Below, in pieces: positions 42,170-51,243 of a DNA stretch of 64,000 nt. The notes under the pieces are model-generated. The model did no database searches. It had not been told where the DNA came from and was given only the letters and a program-made list of their open reading frames with translations. A program made the position numbers and the translations under genes. Every line of letters begins with the position of its first letter. The stretch's first letter is position 1. Source of the DNA: Streptomyces bambusae (GTDB taxonomy: Bacteria; Actinomycetota; Actinomycetes; Streptomycetales; Streptomycetaceae); assembly GCF_020532645.1 (NCBI RefSeq), contig NZ_JAJAUZ010000007.1:149922-213921 (forward strand), given 5' to 3'.

Positions 42170-43168
42170 GTGAGCAAGAAGAGGCAGGGGGCGCCGGTGC
42201 GCGGGTCGGCGGCGGTGTGGGCCGGGGTGGCCGGGATGGTGCTCGGGGCGGTCGCCTGTTCCGGCCCGGACCGGGAACCGATGGCGGACGGCGCGCGGAC
42301 GTATCTGGAGGGCGTGCTCGACCTCATGGAGAGGGAGTCCCTGCTGCGGTACGAGGCCGACTGGGCGGCGGTGCGCGGGGCAGCCGTGCGGCGGGCCGAG
42401 CAGGACCGGGCTCAGACGACCGCGCAGACGTACCCGGCGATCCGGGAGGCGCTGCGCGAACTGGGCGAGAGGCACAGCACGTTCCTCGACCCCGGCGCGC
42501 CACATGACGAGACGCCCGAGCCCGCCGCGGAGCTGCCCGTCGTCGACCTGCTGCCGGACCGGATCGCGCACGTCACCCTCCCGTCCGTACCGGACGAGCA
42601 GGCAGGCGCGGAATACGTCCGTACGGGCCGGGACGCCGTGGCCCGGGCGGCGGCCCGGGGCGCCTGCGGATGGGTGGTCGACCTACGGTTCAATCCGGGC
42701 GGCGACATGTTCCCGCTGCTCGCCGCCGTCGGTGCGGTCCTCGGAGACGGCACGGTCGGCTCGTTCGTCACCCCCGACGGCAAGCGGACGCCCTGGGTCG
42801 TCCGCAACGGCACCCCCGCCGAGCAACTGCCCACCTGGGGCCCGGCCCGGCCGCTGCCCCGCCCCGCGCCACCGGTGGCCGTGCTGACGAGCGACCGTAC
42901 GGCCAGTGCCGCCGAGGCGGCGGCCATCGCCTTCCGCGGCCGCCCCGACACCCGGTCCTTCGGTGAGACCACCCGTGGCCTGACGACGGCGAACGAAGCC
43001 CACCGCCTCCCCGACGGCGCGATGCTCCTGCTCGCCGGCGCCCACGAAGCGGACCGCACCGGCAGGATCCACCGAGGACCGCTGACCCCGGACGAACAGC
43101 TCGACGAGGAACGCGCCCTCCCCGCCGCCACGAAGTGGCTCTCCACCCGCCCAGCCTGCCGCCCCTGA
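42170..43168 (+). CDS. S41-family peptidase, lipoprotein
   Basis: GTG 42170 gives 332 residues. A lipobox-like LGAVAC ends at Cys30. The peptidase core has VVDLRFNPGGDMFPLLAAV, VAVLTSDRTASAAEAAAIAF with the nucleophile Ser in TASAAE, and FGETTRGLTTANE. The Lys of the bacterial Tsp dyad is not found at its usual place (GLTT instead of GKG), so a Ser-His type mechanism or altered activity is possible. It follows the ComB-like gene by 14 bp. Confidence 0.85.
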   Translation: MSKKRQGAPVRGSAAVWAGVAGMVLGAVACSGPDREPMADGARTYLEGVLDLMERESLLRYEADWAAVRGAAVRRAEQDRAQTTAQTYPAIREALRELGERHSTFLDPGAPHDETPEPAAELPVVDLLPDRIAHVTLPSVPDEQAGAEYVRTGRDAVARAAARGACGWVVDLRFNPGGDMFPLLAAVGAVLGDGTVGSFVTPDGKRTPWVVRNGTPAEQLPTWGPARPLPRPAPPVAVLTSDRTASAAEAAAIAFRGRPDTRSFGETTRGLTTANEAHRLPDGAMLLLAGAHEADRTGRIHRGPLTPDEQLDEERALPAATKWLSTRPACRP

Positions 43169-43378
43169 CGGCCCGCCGACGGGGCGCGGATCCCGCCCGG
43201 ATCCCGCCCCTCGCGAGCACGGCAACCCGTCTCCGCGCAGTCAAGGATTTCCCGCCGTCGGCGTGTCCGACATGACGGGAATGGCCGGTTCCTCGGTGGT
43301 CAGGCCCGGCGCTGTCCGGTGGGATGAAGGAGACGGATGCGTGTCCTCGCATCCGCAGCCGCGATCCGAGGAGCCGCC

Positions 43379-43612
43379 GTGTACCGCACCTCCGCGTTCC
43401 GCCTGCGTTCCGCGCTCGTTGCCGTCGCCGCAGCCGCGGCCCTCACGGGCGGTGCCGCCGTCGCCCAGGCCGCACCCGCCCCGCAGGCACCCGTCCTCGT
43501 CGGCTACTACCCCACCCTGGAGGACTGCTTCGACGCCGGCTCCCAGATCGTCGGCGAGCACGGCTGCGTCTTCGTCGGCGCCCGCGGTTACGCGCTCTAC
43601 GTCTACGCGTGA
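43379..43612 (+). CDS. Small secreted protein
   Basis: GTG 43379 with GGAG five bases upstream gives 77 residues; ATG 43337, also with AAGGAG, would add 14. A signal peptide ends AVAQAAP. The mature part is ~50 residues with two Cys (LEDCFDAGS, HGCVFVG) and resembles small secreted streptomycete proteins of unknown role. Just after it, 43657-43742 carries a fragment of another Cys/Trp-rich tail (KLYCNNLHWLGHVRDNLWC) without a visible start. Confidence 0.65.
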   Translation: MYRTSAFRLRSALVAVAAAAALTGGAAVAQAAPAPQAPVLVGYYPTLEDCFDAGSQIVGEHGCVFVGARGYALYVYA

Positions 43613-43730
43613 CGGCCCGCCGCCCGATCGCCGTCCGGGCGCAGGAGCTCTGAGTGCGGGATCCGAAAGCTGTACTGCAACAACCTGCACTGGCTCGGCC
43701 ACGTCCGCGACAACCTCTGGTGCGACCTGT

Positions 43731-44636
43731 TCAAGCTCTGACGTCCCTCCGGCCGGGAACGGGCGGCGCCGTCCCGGTGGCGGGAAGCACGGCACGTGCA
43801 TGGGCGCGGAACGCGGCGGTGGCAGGGTGGCCGGCCGCGGCAGGAGCCAGGAAATGCACCGTGACGGGCCCGGCGTCGGTCAGCGGCAGGTAGCGCACCG
43901 CGGGATGGGGGTGGCTGTGGCGGGTGGCCTCCGCAGTGAGCCCGACGGCCTCGCCGGTGGCGATGGAAGTCAGCCACTCGTCCACGTTCGAGACGGTCCG
44001 GGTGGCCTCCGGCCCGCCGCCGGCCGGCCACAGGGCGCCGCTGGTGGTCGCGGCCGTCGCGCACAGCGCCACGGTCCGGCCGGCCAGCTCGCGGAGGGAG
44101 ACCTCGGGGCGGACCGCCAGGGGGTCGTCCGTGCTCACGGCCGCGACGCGGGGTTCGCTGTACAGCGGCAGGACGGCCAGGTCCGGCGCCGTCCGCTCGG
44201 GCAGCGCCCGCAGGAACACGGCGTCGACGGACCCGCGCACCAGGGCGGCGTAGGGGTCCGCCAGGTGGTGGGCCTCCACCGGAGTGCGGGGGTGGTCCCG
44301 GCGCCAGCTCCGCAGCAGCTCGACGGTGTGCGCGCCGAGGGCGGCCCAGGCGAAGCCGATGCGCAGCGGCCGGGTGGAGCCGGCCGCCTCGGCGAGGGCG
44401 TCGTCGAGCTCCCCGAGGATGCGATGGGCGCGTTCGTTCAGGCGCTCGCCCTCGGCCGTGAGGGCGAGGCTGCGCGTCGTCCGTTCCACGAGCCGGGTTC
44501 CCACGCGGCGCTCCAGCTGGTCCAGCGTCCTCGACAGTGCGGGCTGGCTGATCCGCAGGACCGCCGCGGCTCCGGTGATGGTCCCCTCGTCGCCGATGGC
44601 GGCCAGCGCCCGCAGGTGCCTGAGCTCGACATTCAT
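43731..44636 (-). CDS. LysR-family transcriptional regulator
   Basis: ATG 44636 (or 44642) gives about 301 residues. The winged helix-turn-helix is at residues 3-62 (LRHLRALAAIGDEGTITGAA, ISQPALSRTLDQLERRVGT). The periplasmic-binding-like effector domain follows from ~85 (PLRIGFAWAALGAH). It is divergent from the small SDR gene with a 70-bp gap, the usual LysR/target layout. Confidence 0.92.
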   Translation of the reverse strand: MNVELRHLRALAAIGDEGTITGAAAVLRISQPALSRTLDQLERRVGTRLVERTTRSLALTAEGERLNERAHRILGELDDALAEAAGSTRPLRIGFAWAALGAHTVELLRSWRRDHPRTPVEAHHLADPYAALVRGSVDAVFLRALPERTAPDLAVLPLYSEPRVAAVSTDDPLAVRPEVSLRELAGRTVALCATAATTSGALWPAGGGPEATRTVSNVDEWLTSIATGEAVGLTAEATRHSHPHPAVRYLPLTDAGPVTVHFLAPAAAGHPATAAFRAHARAVLPATGTAPPVPGRRDVRA

Positions 44637-44706
44637 AACCATGGAGCATAACTCCTGCATGGAAGGCATTTCCCGGGCAGCAGGCCGCGTGCCTAGCATC
44701 GGGCGC

Positions 44707-45318
44707 ATGCGTATTCTCCTGATCGGCGCCGGCGGTCTTCTCGGCTCGGCCGTGCACCGGGCACTCACCGACCGCGGCCACAAGATCGTCACTGCCGGGC
44801 GTTCCGGCGGGGACCTGCGGTACGACATCACGGACCCCGAGCAGATCACCGCCCTGTACGAGGCCGCCGGGCGGGACGGTCACCTCGACGCGGTGGCGAG
44901 CGCCGCCGGCTCGGTCCCTTACCGGCCGGTGGCCGAGATGACTCCGCAGGACTGGACCGCCGCCTTCCAGGGCAAGGTGCTCAGCCAGGTCGAACTGGTC
45001 CGCCAGGGCCTGGACCGGGTGTCGCCGCGCGGCTCGTTCACCCTGATCACCGGGGTGCTCGCGCGCAGCCCGATCGTCACGGGCACGGCGGCCTCGCTGG
45101 CGAACGGCGCGGTGGAGGCCTTCGTCCGCGCCGCGGCGATCGAAATCGCACCGCAGCGGATCAACGCCGTCAGCCCGACCGTCTTCACCGAAGCCCTGGA
45201 CGTGTACGGCGACTTCTTCCCCGGCTTCGCCCCAGTGGACCTCGCGGAGGTGGCCCAGGCGTACGTGCGCTCCATCGAGGGCGCGGAGACCGGCCGGATC
45301 TTCGAACTGGGCGCGTGA
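44707..45318 (+). CDS. Short-chain dehydrogenase-like protein, LysR target
   Basis: A 203-residue compact SDR: LLIGAGGLLGSAVHRAL is the nucleotide motif, and the end matches known short SDRs (GRIFELGA). The active-site Tyr-x-x-x-Lys is missing (SLANGAVEAFVRA at that place), so it may be non-catalytic or divergent. TAGCAT at 44694-44699 could be a leaderless -10 element. Probably controlled by the divergent LysR gene. Confidence 0.82.
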   Translation: MRILLIGAGGLLGSAVHRALTDRGHKIVTAGRSGGDLRYDITDPEQITALYEAAGRDGHLDAVASAAGSVPYRPVAEMTPQDWTAAFQGKVLSQVELVRQGLDRVSPRGSFTLITGVLARSPIVTGTAASLANGAVEAFVRAAAIEIAPQRINAVSPTVFTEALDVYGDFFPGFAPVDLAEVAQAYVRSIEGAETGRIFELGA

Positions 45319-45412
45319 CCCGCCGGCCCCGCGGCGTGAGCGGGGTAGCACTGTCCCGCCCGTGCCCGCCGGCCGATCCCGCGTCGTACAGCGGCACCGT
45401 GCGCGCAACGCC

Positions 45413-45446
45413 GTACGGCCCCCACCTGCGCGGGTGGGGGCCGTAC
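45413..45446. terminator. Bidirectional hairpin terminator
   Basis: A perfect 14-bp stem (45413-45426 with 45433-45446) and 6-nt loop lie between convergent genes ending at 45318 and 45504. Confidence 0.8.
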
Positions 45447-45503
45447 ACGTGTCGACCCGGTCGGGTGCCGGGGGACTCCCGGCGCGCGGCCGGTGGCGTG
45501 GTC

Positions 45504-45833
45504 CTACGAGGCGCAGGGCGGCGGGTTTCCGATGGCGCGGATGGCGGCACTCATCGCCACGTAGCCCTCCAGCGTATCGGACTTGATCCAGTAGGTCGTC
45601 CCCTGCGTCTCGTAGCCCGTCGTGTAGCAGACCGCGTCGTATCGCCGGGTCGAGGGTTCGACGGACCCGCGCCTTGAGTCCTCGTTCTTGGGGTCAGCGA
45701 CCAGGGGTACCGCGCCCACCACCTCGAAGGTGGCCGAGGTCTCACTTGCCATGGCGGGAACCGCCGCCATGGCAAGCGTTCCGGCGACCGCCACCGATCC
45801 GGTCACAGCTGCGACGATGTGCTTGACGTTCAT
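45504..45833 (-). CDS. Small secreted protein, hypothetical
   Basis: GGGAGA upstream of ATG 45833 fixes 109 residues. A signal peptide (IVAAVTGSVAVAGTLAM to AMASETS) is followed by about 80 mature residues with two Cys (YDAVCYTTGYETQGTTYWIK, PPPCAS). These may form a disulfide in an SH3-like small domain. Function unknown. Confidence 0.72.
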   Translation of the reverse strand: MNVKHIVAAVTGSVAVAGTLAMAAVPAMASETSATFEVVGAVPLVADPKNEDSRRGSVEPSTRRYDAVCYTTGYETQGTTYWIKSDTLEGYVAMSAAIRAIGNPPPCAS

Positions 45834-46007
45834 TGGATTTCTCCCTTTTCGGTCCGCTTTCGGTGAAGGGAGATTATGGAGATGGCAAAGAACGGGCCAT
45901 GTCCCGCGGGGCAGTCGTCCACGCAGGCGGTCCAGGGCCTCTCCGGCGGGTCTTCCGGCGGCCGAGGCGTAATCTGGTGATCGATCCGACGGGCGGAGGG
46001 GGCGCGG

Positions 46008-46430
46008 ATGGACGTCGAGCGAGTGCATGCTGCCGTGGCGCTTCCTCCCGGGTCCTGGTGGGACTGGGACGTGGTCGTCTGGAACGGCGGGCAGCTCACC
46101 CTGGCTGCCGGCTACGACCTGACGTACCACCACGGCCTGGAACTGGCCTTCGGCGAACCGCTCTTCGTCAGTTGCCCCTCCGCGTTCCACGATCCGAGCT
46201 TCCGCGCCCCGAACACGGCCGAGCTCAGCAGGCTCACGCGTCAGTTCGGCGAGGAGCCGCCCGTCGTGGTCGCCTTCGAGGCCGACGCGGGCGGGCAGGA
46301 GCCCGTCCCGTGCCTCATCGCCGCCGAGCGGCTCGACATCGTCGAGGAATCCGTCCTGCGGTACTGGCGCGAGGACGCGGCCCCCGACCAGCGCTTCGCC
46401 CCCTGGGTACGGCCCCCGGAGCGGCCGTAG
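46008..46430 (+). CDS. Hypothetical protein, cytoplasmic
   Basis: GCGGAGG before ATG 46008 gives 140 residues. Trp/Asp-rich N-terminal part (PPGSWWDWDVVVWNGG) and a central VSCPSAFHDPSFRAP block. Similar small proteins occur singly in streptomycetes, often near immunity-type genes, but I cannot assign a function. The gene lies 41 bp before a GNAT gene. Confidence 0.72.
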   Translation: MDVERVHAAVALPPGSWWDWDVVVWNGGQLTLAAGYDLTYHHGLELAFGEPLFVSCPSAFHDPSFRAPNTAELSRLTRQFGEEPPVVVAFEADAGGQEPVPCLIAAERLDIVEESVLRYWREDAAPDQRFAPWVRPPERP

Positions 46431-46471
46431 GGACCGTCGTTCGGCTCGGCCGGGCTCGCTACGCTGTGATC

Positions 46472-47047
46472 ATGAACCCGGCCACGAACAGCGGTGCGAC
46501 CACCGAGCCCGTCCTCCTCGACGCCACGGACCTGGCGTCCGACCCCGGGCTGACGGCACGGTTCGCGGAGTCGGCCCACCGGATCCTCGCGGACCTGGTC
46601 GCTGGGGGCGCCGCGCTGGGCTGGGTCGAGCCGCCCTCGCGGACCGAGGTGACGCACCTCCTCGACCCCGTCCTGTCCGCGGCCCGGGCCGGGGACGCGG
46701 CCCTGCGCGCCGCCTACGCCGACGGCCGGCTCGTCGGTCTGGGGTACTGGCTCCGCTACGCCCGCGAGACCCACCGGCCGCACGCCGATCTGGAGAAGAT
46801 CGCGGTCGCGGCCGACGCCCACGGCCGTGGCATCGGCCGCGCCCTGACCGCCGCCTTGATCGCGGACGCCCGAACCGCGGCGATCGAGGTCCTCACCCTG
46901 GACGCCCGTGGCGACAACACCCACGCCCTGCGCCTCTACCAGGCCCTGGGCTTCACCGAGTACGGCCGCCTCCCCGACTTCGTGGCCGTCGGCGAGCACC
47001 GTTACGACAAGGTCTTCTGCATGCTGGACTTCCGCCCACATCCCTGA
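46472..47047 (+). CDS. GNAT-family N-acetyltransferase
   Basis: ATG 46472 with TACGCT six bases upstream (46460-46465) points to a leaderless transcript; 191 residues. Core motif LEKIAVAADAHGRGIGRALT carries the acetyl-CoA loop, followed by LTLDARGDNTHALRLYQALG and FTEYGRLPDFVAV, typical of small-molecule or protein N-acetyltransferases. Substrate unknown. Confidence 0.88.
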   Translation: MNPATNSGATTEPVLLDATDLASDPGLTARFAESAHRILADLVAGGAALGWVEPPSRTEVTHLLDPVLSAARAGDAALRAAYADGRLVGLGYWLRYARETHRPHADLEKIAVAADAHGRGIGRALTAALIADARTAAIEVLTLDARGDNTHALRLYQALGFTEYGRLPDFVAVGEHRYDKVFCMLDFRPHP

Positions 47048-47198
47048 CCCTTGGCCGCCCCCACGAGGGTGGCCGCCGACCGACGATGCGGGTCCCGGTA
47101 CCTTGATCAGTATCGAACGCGCGCCCGAGCAGCCTCGGGCGGCCGGCGGCCGGAGAGTGCGGCCCGCCGGGTTCGTGCACGAGTACGAGACGGGGGAC

Positions 47199-48941
47199 AT
47201 GCAGATGACAAAGAACGTGAAGGGGCGCGCGCGGTGGGGGACCGTCGTGGTGACGGCCGCCGTGCTCGGCGGGGCGGGCATCCTCCCGCAGCCCGCGGCG
47301 CAGGCCGCACCGGAGCCGCAGGCCGCCGCCGCAGGATCCGGACAGCGGATCGTCTACGCCGAGGCCGGCGAGGAGGCCGGCCGGAGCACGTACCGGCTGG
47401 TGTCGGTGGGGACGGACGGCTCCGGCCGCCGCGTCCTGCGCCCCACCGGAGCGGGCCTGCCCGCCGGGGTCCCGCTGACCAGCCCGGTGTTCTCGCCCGA
47501 CGGCAACCGGCTGGCCTTCATCGCCGGGGACGGCGTCCCGGACATCTGGACGGCCGAGCCCGACGGCTCCCGCGCCCGCCCGGTCCTCAAGGACGTGAAG
47601 GTCCCCGGCGGAACCCTGGTCCAGATCACCTGGGACGTCGAGAGCGACGCGCTCCTGCTGGGCTTCAAGCCCGGCGAGGGCGTACGGCAGGTTCCCGTCC
47701 GCCGGGTCGGAGCCGACGGCAAGGGCCTGACCACCATCTCCGCGAACTGGGGCGACGGGGTCCTCTCCGACCCGTCGGTGTCCCGGGACGGCAGCATCAC
47801 CTTCAGCGACGACGGCTCGGTCCGCCTGGCCCACGACGGCTTGGCCGCTCAACTGCCGGTCGACCGGGGAGATCAGCCCTTCACCTCCTCCGACGGCCTG
47901 ACGACCGCCTACCTGCGGTACGGCCAGGTCTTCGCCTACGACCACATGGCGTCCACCGAACGGCAGATCACCGACGAGCCGGGCGGTGCCAGGCACCCCG
48001 TCCTGTCGGCCGACGGCCGCACGGTCATGTACCTGGCCGGCAAGGACCGCCGACCCACCCTGCACTCCGTCACCCGGCCGGGCGGTGCCGGCACCCCGGT
48101 GCCCGGCGCCGGCAGCGCCGAGGGCCGGCCCTCCTGGGTCCTGCCCCGTCTCGCCCCCGGCCCCCGGCCGAGCTACGACCTGACCGGCGACACCACCAAC
48201 GACCTGGTGGCCCGCGACCGCAGCGGAGTGCTGTGGCTCTACAACGGCGCCGTCGGCTACTTCTACCCACGCAAGCGGATCGGCGCCGGCTGGAACGTCT
48301 ACCGCACCCTGAACGCGACCCCCGACATCACCGGCGACGGCCGCGCCGACCTCATCGCCCGCGACGGCTCCGGGACGCTGTGGCTCTACCGCGGCACTGG
48401 GAAGCCGAACGAGCCCTACCGGCCCCGCCAGCGCGTCTCCGGCAGCTGGGGCGGCTACACCTCGCTGACCACCTCGCCCGACCTCACCGGCGACCTGCGC
48501 CCCGACCTGCTGGCCCGCGACGGCTCCGGGACGCTGTGGCTCTTCCCCGGCACCGGCAAGGCCGCCGCACCGTACGGGCCCCGGATGCGGGTGGCGACCG
48601 GTTGGAACACGTACGGCACCGTCTCCGCCACCGGTGACGTGACCGGCGACCGCCGGGCGGACCTCGTCGCGCGCGACGCCGCCGGCGTGCTCTGGGTGTT
48701 CCCCGGCACCGGCCGGGCGGACGCCCCCTTCGGCCCGCGCACCAACGCGGGCTCCGGCTGGGGCGGCTACACCGCGCTGGGCACCATCGGCGACACCCAC
48801 CGCGACCGCCTCGGCGACCTGCTCGCCCGGGACGCCGCCGGAGTCCTGTGGGTCTTCCGCGGCTCGGGCGACCCGAAGAAGCCGTACGTGAAGAAGTACC
48901 GCATCGGCGCCGACTGGAACCTGTACGACCGCCTCGCCTGA
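47199..48941 (+). CDS. Secreted TolB-like propeller protein with VCBS repeats
   Basis: ATG 47199 gives 580 residues; ATG 47205 is an alternative. After a signal peptide (TVVVTAAVLGGAGILPQP) residues ~50-325 form a WD40/TolB-like propeller (SPVFSPDGNRLAFIAGDG, HPVLSADGRTVMYL). The last ~250 residues are five FG-GAP/VCBS blades with DLTGD, LLARDGSGTLWLF and PGTG elements. The same C-terminal module ends the EEP protein at 4435-6162. Confidence 0.83.
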   Translation: MQMTKNVKGRARWGTVVVTAAVLGGAGILPQPAAQAAPEPQAAAAGSGQRIVYAEAGEEAGRSTYRLVSVGTDGSGRRVLRPTGAGLPAGVPLTSPVFSPDGNRLAFIAGDGVPDIWTAEPDGSRARPVLKDVKVPGGTLVQITWDVESDALLLGFKPGEGVRQVPVRRVGADGKGLTTISANWGDGVLSDPSVSRDGSITFSDDGSVRLAHDGLAAQLPVDRGDQPFTSSDGLTTAYLRYGQVFAYDHMASTERQITDEPGGARHPVLSADGRTVMYLAGKDRRPTLHSVTRPGGAGTPVPGAGSAEGRPSWVLPRLAPGPRPSYDLTGDTTNDLVARDRSGVLWLYNGAVGYFYPRKRIGAGWNVYRTLNATPDITGDGRADLIARDGSGTLWLYRGTGKPNEPYRPRQRVSGSWGGYTSLTTSPDLTGDLRPDLLARDGSGTLWLFPGTGKAAAPYGPRMRVATGWNTYGTVSATGDVTGDRRADLVARDAAGVLWVFPGTGRADAPFGPRTNAGSGWGGYTALGTIGDTHRDRLGDLLARDAAGVLWVFRGSGDPKKPYVKKYRIGADWNLYDRLA

Positions 48942-48952
48942 TCCGCCGACCG

Positions 48953-48988
48953 CCCCGCCCGCACGGCTCCGGCAGCCGGCGGGCGGGG
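48953..48988 (+). terminator. Hairpin terminator
   Basis: A perfect 10-bp G/C stem (48953-48962 with 48979-48988) and 16-nt loop lie 12 bp after the VCBS protein gene. Confidence 0.65.
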
Positions 48989-49080
48989 TTCCGGGCGACT
49001 ACACCCCCTGGCCCCCAGGTCCGAGCCGCAGTCCGCTGCGATCGCGGCCGTTTCGAAGAACCCGCCCCGGAGGTGACCGC

Positions 49081-49500
49081 ATGGCCCGCCCTGCCAACGG
49101 AACGCTGCACCACGTCGAGATCTGGGTGCCCGACCTCCACCGTGCCGTCGCCTCCTTCGGCTGGCTGCTGGAAGCCCTGGGCTACGATCCGTTCCAGAGC
49201 TGGAACGACGGCCGCAGCTGGCGGCTCGGGACGACCTACCTGGTCTTCGAACAGTCCCGGGCACTCACCGCGGACCATCACGAGCGTTGCCGACCCGGGC
49301 TGAACCACCTGGCATTCCACGTCCAAGACCGTGACGCCCTGGACGCTTTGGTCACCGAGGCCCCACAGCACGGCTGGACCCTGATGTTCCCCGACCGGCA
49401 CCCGCGCGCAGGAGGCGAGCAGACCTACGCCGCCTACCTGGAGAACACCGACGGCTTCGAAGTCGAACTCGTCGCCGTCAGCCCGTCCGAACCCGACTGA
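49081..49500 (+). CDS. VOC-family protein (glyoxalase fold)
   Basis: GGAGG upstream of ATG 49081 gives 139 residues. LHHVEIWVPDLHRAVASFGW and LNHLAFHVQDRDALDALV start the two half-domains; His in each and the late Glu (FEVELVAV) are the expected metal ligands. It is a single-gene unit convergent with a GNAT gene. Substrate unknown. Confidence 0.88.
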   Translation: MARPANGTLHHVEIWVPDLHRAVASFGWLLEALGYDPFQSWNDGRSWRLGTTYLVFEQSRALTADHHERCRPGLNHLAFHVQDRDALDALVTEAPQHGWTLMFPDRHPRAGGEQTYAAYLENTDGFEVELVAVSPSEPD

Positions 49501-49563
49501 AAGCGGTCACCACAGCCGCGGCACCCCACCCGGACGCCGTCCCCAGGGCGCACGTTCCGCTGC

Positions 49564-50238
49564 TCAGGGAGCCGCCGGTCCCCGGGCGATCACGACGTCG
49601 GCTGCGTGGTGCCAGCCGAGGGCGGAGTAGAGGCGTTGGCCTTCCTCGCTCGCGATGAGAAGGCCGGTACGGGCGCCCCGGGACACGGCGACCTCGGCCA
49701 GGGAGCCCATCACGGCGCTGCCCAGGCCGCGCCGGCGGTGCGCCGCGTGCGTCTCGATGCGGTCGGCGACCGCATCGGCCCCGACCACGGCGACGGTGCC
49801 CCGTGCGGCCACCTCTCCGGAGGGCGCGCGGAAAGAGACGACCGTGACCGGACCTTCCGTCCGCACCTCGAGCTCGTACGGCGCGGCAGCCTCGTGCACG
49901 GGGTGTCCGGCCAGGTCGGCCGTCATCAACCACTCGGCCCGGTGGACCAGTTCCAGACCGGCCGCCCGGACCGCGGCTTCGACTGCGCCCGGGTGCTGCG
50001 TGGGTACGGTGAGCCAGGTGCTCTGCCGGGCGGCGGCAACGGTCGCCGCCAGCCGCGCCAAGGACTCGGGCTCCTCGTCCGCCCGCAACGCGAACACCTC
50101 GACCTCACGGCCGGGTTGGCCGCACGCCGACCGCAGGCCGTCCCCGGAGGCCCCGACCTCCTCGGCCGCGGGCAGGGCACGGGCCACCGTCCAGCCGTCC
50201 AGCCAACGCCGTGTCAACTCTGATTCGATCTTCCCCAT
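49564..50238 (-). CDS. GNAT-family N-acetyltransferase
   Basis: ATG 50238 gives 224 residues. The C-terminal half is a GNAT core: IETHAAHRRRGLGSAVMGSL with the pyrophosphate loop and LIASEEGQRLYSALGWHHAA. The N-terminal half is a degenerate second lobe (VEVFALRADEEPESLARL), as seen in two-domain GNATs. The 219-bp gap to the next gene (50239-50457) shows no gene. Confidence 0.86.
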   Translation of the reverse strand: MGKIESELTRRWLDGWTVARALPAAEEVGASGDGLRSACGQPGREVEVFALRADEEPESLARLAATVAAARQSTWLTVPTQHPGAVEAAVRAAGLELVHRAEWLMTADLAGHPVHEAAAPYELEVRTEGPVTVVSFRAPSGEVAARGTVAVVGADAVADRIETHAAHRRRGLGSAVMGSLAEVAVSRGARTGLLIASEEGQRLYSALGWHHAADVVIARGPAAP

Positions 50239-50457
50239 CCGGCGATTAGAGCACGCCGTACCGGCGATCCGACCGACAGTCATCGATGCCGGAGACCGGC
50301 AGTGGCCTGCCTGGGGCCAGGGTTCCTGAGGGCGGCTCCGTCCTCGGCCCTGACGGCGACGTGGAACTTCCCGGCCGGCGTGCCGGCACCAAGCAGTCTC
50401 TCGCCGGCCCGGTTCCCGGCGAGGTGTCGGCCTGCTGATCGCACGAGCCGGTCGCCC

Positions 50458-51024
50458 CTACTCGTGGGGTATCGCCTCGACCCGGTCGACGCAGTCGTCT
50501 TCCATGCCGGACAGCTCAAGACTGCCCCTCTGCTCCCCGTCCGCCTCGTACGGCCGGAACTCGACCAGTGCAGTCCAGTGGCGCTTCTCCAGGACGTGCA
50601 GGGCGTGGAACACACGGCCGTCCTTCTCCTTCCGCACCCGAGGCCGCTGGGCCTGCTTCCAGCCCCGCGCCTCGAGGGCCTCCGCGCCCGCGGCGACGTC
50701 GTCCACCGTCACGGACTTCTCCGCGGACCCGAAGCCGACGTAGTGCATCCCGCACTCGGAGAGCGGGTTGCCGCCGGGCGCGGTCGCGGCGGCGTTGGTG
50801 CTGGGCATGGTCCAGTCCCCGCGCGAGGTCCCCACCTGCTCGGCCACCGCCGTCAGGGCGGCCTTGACGCTGTTCGGCCCGAAGGGCCTGGTGGCCTCGG
50901 CCGCCTTCGTCGCCGCCGCGGCCCTCGCGTCGGCGTCCTCCCCGCTGCACCCGGTCCCGCCCATCGCCAGGGCGATCAGCAGTGCCGCCCCCGCGCCGTA
51001 CCGTCTCCTGCTGCCGCGCACCAC
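50458..51024 (-). CDS. Putative lipoprotein
   Basis: GTG 51024 with GGGGGA upstream gives 188 residues. A hydrophobic signal (YGAGAALLIALAMGGTGC) ends in a likely lipidated Cys26. The mature domain (GMHYVGFGSAEKSVTVDDVA, ALHVLEKRHWTALVEFRP) has no recognised family and is probably a small surface lipoprotein of the streptomycete accessory set. Confidence 0.75.
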   Translation of the reverse strand: MVRGSRRRYGAGAALLIALAMGGTGCSGEDADARAAAATKAAEATRPFGPNSVKAALTAVAEQVGTSRGDWTMPSTNAAATAPGGNPLSECGMHYVGFGSAEKSVTVDDVAAGAEALEARGWKQAQRPRVRKEKDGRVFHALHVLEKRHWTALVEFRPYEADGEQRGSLELSGMEDDCVDRVEAIPHE

Positions 51025-51243
51025 GTGTCGTTCCCCCCACCCTCCGTACCGGACCACCCCGCACAACGGCCCGGCGGTCCGCAGAGTGCCACACCCGGGA
51101 CCACACAGCGACCTTACCCGAATGCTTGTCCCCGTACTCGTTGGCTCAGAGATCCTTTCTCCATAAGCTCCGGCAGTGGAATCTCTTAATTTTGAGATAT
51201 TTATTCCCCGTGCGAGAACGATCAGAAAAGGAACTCTGAAGCT

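Noticed and set aside
50280..50615. Minus-strand frame in the 50.24-50.46 kb gap
   Set aside because: It overlaps the lipoprotein gene out of frame and has no start signal. Nothing else supports it.
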